DNA from: a virus
DNA: 40,222 bases
Reading direction: 5' to 3' (one strand)
IMG/VR virus record: IMGVR_UViG_3300049855_000248
Coordinates: 1 to 40,222 of that record
A program made the position numbers and the translations under genes. This document shows positions 39,061 through 40,222 of this stretch, in pieces. Every line of letters begins with the position of its first letter. Position 1 is the stretch's first letter. The notes under the pieces were generated by a model. The model ran no database searches and was not told where the DNA came from. It was given only the letters and a program-made list of their open reading frames with translations.

Positions 39061-39348
39061 TTACCTCTTCTTTGGGGGGCGTCCTCTTTTCTTCTGCACA
39101 ACCGCGCGCATATCTGTATATGTCGCCATCTTATGTTTTTTCTTTGGTATGATTCCAGATATTTTATCCGTTGCTGTAACGCGGCCGTATATCGCCATAA
39201 CGCCGCCAACGATAGCAGAAGCAGAAGTGACGATAGCATTTACTTCTTCGCTTCCAATATCATAACCTAAGATATTTGATAATGTTGGCACAATGGCAAC
39301 AAGTCCGCCCAATATGCTTACAGATTGTAGTGCTGGTTTTGTAGTCAT
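39061..39348 (-). CDS. Holin-like membrane protein
   Basis: This 95-residue protein (SVSILGGLVAIVPTLSNILG, SEEVNAIVTSASAIVGGVMA, IYGRVTATDKI) matches a small two-helix family common in alphaproteobacterial phages (recalled pattern: GLVA ... AIYGRxxATxKI), often annotated as holin-related. The C-terminus is very basic (KKKRGRPPKKR-like). It sits in the leftward tail-lysis segment. Holin function is likely but not proven. Confidence 0.72.
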   Translation of the reverse strand: MTTKPALQSVSILGGLVAIVPTLSNILGYDIGSEEVNAIVTSASAIVGGVMAIYGRVTATDKISGIIPKKKHKMATYTDMRAVVQKKRGRPPKKR

Positions 39349-39357
39349 AAAAAACTC

Positions 39358-39708
39358 CTATGATGACATTTTAATAAAAGTGCTGATAATGAATAGTAAG
39401 ATTGCCATACCTGCCGAGCCGGCCATAACTTTAACACCGCCCTGAATCCCGCTAATTGCCTTGGTTAGTATCTTTATTTCGGTTGCAATTGAATTAACTG
39501 TCTTCTCAATATTGTCAATTGCACCATCATGCTCCTTAAGGCCGTGGAGTGTGCCCATTAGTTCCATTTTGTGAACTTCTCTTGCTTCTTCCAACGCGTG
39601 CACCTTCATATCAATCTTTCCAACGTCTCTATTGATTATACCTATTTGAGTTTGAATAGCTTCAAATTTGGAATCAATAGCTTTAAAATAATTCTTTTCA
39701 GGCGTCAC
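39358..39708 (-). CDS. Coiled-coil protein with C-terminal membrane anchor, lysis module
   Basis: The 116-residue protein has a long coiled coil (FKAIDSKFEAIQTQIGIINR, VGKIDMKVHALEEAREVHK, IDNIEKTVNSIATEIKILT) and a C-terminal membrane segment (VMAGSAGMAILLFIISTFI). This resembles XhlA/hemolysin-type lysis accessories that work with holins. It is adjacent to the holin-like gene (9-base gap). Confidence 0.72.
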   Translation of the reverse strand: MTPEKNYFKAIDSKFEAIQTQIGIINRDVGKIDMKVHALEEAREVHKMELMGTLHGLKEHDGAIDNIEKTVNSIATEIKILTKAISGIQGGVKVMAGSAGMAILLFIISTFIKMSS

Positions 39709-39788
39709 TATAAACCTCCTTTGTTTATATAAGCACCTTATAACACATTTGTCTACTTATACAAACACTTTGTTGCTAAGCAACAGCA

Positions 39789-40205
39789 TTAACAAAGGTT
39801 CTGTAGTTGCAACCTTAATGCAGCAATATCTTCTCGTTTCTCCCTAAATATGTTCGGAACATCTGTATTATTTATAATATCCATAATAGCATCATCACGC
39901 ATCCTTGTTGTTATTGAGGCTTCTATACTTTCTATTTGCATAATAATATCGGCCTTTTGTTTCTCGATTGCATATAAAGGAAATGATTCAGATAATTCAT
40001 TTTCTGAAGGAGGATGATTGAATAATCTCTCACTTTCAAGGACAACATATTCATCATCCACGTGACGATAAGATAATCCATTATTACTATAACATAACAT
40101 AACATATTCTGAAGGAGGATGATTGAATAATCTCTCACTTTCAAGGACAACATATTCATCATCCACGTGACGATAAGATAATCCATTATTACTATAACAT
40201 AACAT
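39789..40205 (-). CDS. Tail-associated protein with a duplicated N-terminal 35-residue unit
   Basis: ATG 40205 with AAAGG 7 bases upstream gives 138 residues. The first 70 are two exact copies of a 35-residue unit (MLCYSNNGLSYRHVDDEYVV, LESERLFNHPPSE...). The remainder is helical (KQKADIIMQIESIEASITT, FREKREDIAALRLQLQNL), resembling the C-terminal helices of tail fibre assembly or tail-tip proteins (EQIxxLExxITxRxxxE). It precedes the lysis genes, a common spot after the fibre gene. Confidence 0.65.
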   Translation of the reverse strand: MLCYSNNGLSYRHVDDEYVVLESERLFNHPPSEYVMLCYSNNGLSYRHVDDEYVVLESERLFNHPPSENELSESFPLYAIEKQKADIIMQIESIEASITTRMRDDAIMDIINNTDVPNIFREKREDIAALRLQLQNLC

Positions 40206-40211
40206 AACATA
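40002..40211 (-). repeat. Perfect 105-bp tandem duplication
   Basis: Bases 40002-40106 and 40107-40211 are identical, and 105 is a multiple of three, so the reading frame is kept. Each copy carries its own potential start and an ATGTTATGTTATG run. Both copies end close to the right window edge. It is either a recent duplication or an assembly effect at a contig end. Confidence 0.85.
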
Positions 40212-40222
40212 ACCTTTATAAG

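Noticed and set aside
39709-39788. Terminator of the tail-associated gene
   Set aside because: A nested hairpin (TGTTGC/GCAACA within CTTTGTT/AACAAAG) exists, but no T tract is present, and the following leftward lysis genes are probably cotranscribed.
1-40222. Seamless circular genome by joining the window ends
   Set aside because: The join keeps the fibre frame only 11 more codons and omits the conserved tip present in its paralog, so at least a short piece is missing or the window was cut. A permuted map remains likely.
1-40222. Integrase, excisionase or attachment site
   Set aside because: No tyrosine or serine recombinase motifs were found in any frame and no tRNA-like sequence was recognised, so lysogeny cannot be supported from this window.

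Overview
This window is almost entirely a tailed bacteriophage genome with a contractile tail (myovirus morphology). It could be a free phage or a near-complete prophage. No bacterial housekeeping gene, rRNA, tRNA or CRISPR array is visible, and I see no integrase. By eye the DNA is AT-rich. Three clues point to an alphaproteobacterial host: a protein resembling the RCAP_Rcc01079 head-spike base family known from gene transfer agents, a replication protein with a DnaA-N-like C-terminal domain, and the DUF2213/DUF2184/DUF3383 structural set. Ankyrin and pentapeptide proteins would fit a host-associated bacterium, but this is inference.

Bases 1-22652 are one long leftward late operon, read from right to left: ParB-methyltransferase, terminase small and large subunits, portal (DUF1073), Mu gpF-like minor head protein, DUF2213 protease with a nested scaffold, decoration protein, major capsid (DUF2184), connector/neck proteins, DUF3383 sheath, DUF3277 tube, tail chaperone with a -1 frameshift, tape measure, baseplate (Dit-like, plug, hub, spike, gp25/W, gpJ, DUF2612), and finally fibre and adhesin-type genes. 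The last fibre gene runs off the left edge.

Bases 22686-24506 are a short rightward cassette divergent from the late operon. It holds a predicted head-spike base, a 390-residue protein with a PKD-like domain and six 25-residue BspA/DUF285 repeats (probable spike fibre), and a 62-residue protein.

Bases 24709-31820 are a leftward accessory block of about twenty small, tightly packed, mostly unrecognised genes. It also has a pentapeptide-repeat protein, a family-2 glycosyltransferase and an ankyrin-repeat protein. Two operons in this block carry the same 58-bp promoter with a 24-bp palindromic operator.

Bases 31868-35585 hold two small DNA-binding-type proteins, a strong inverted repeat with alternating CG tracts (candidate origin), a hairpin-rich segment, two overlapping replication-type genes, a candidate small RNA, an M15 peptidase endolysin and a VRR-NUC nuclease. 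Bases 35611-39045 form a rightward operon: RecE-like exonuclease, RecT annealase, HTH protein and membrane proteins. Bases 39061-40205 are leftward again: holin-like protein, coiled-coil membrane protein, and a tail-associated protein with a perfect 105-bp tandem duplication. This last group would naturally follow the truncated fibre gene, so the window is probably a permuted, nearly complete circular map. The direct end-to-end join does not, however, restore a normal fibre C-terminus.
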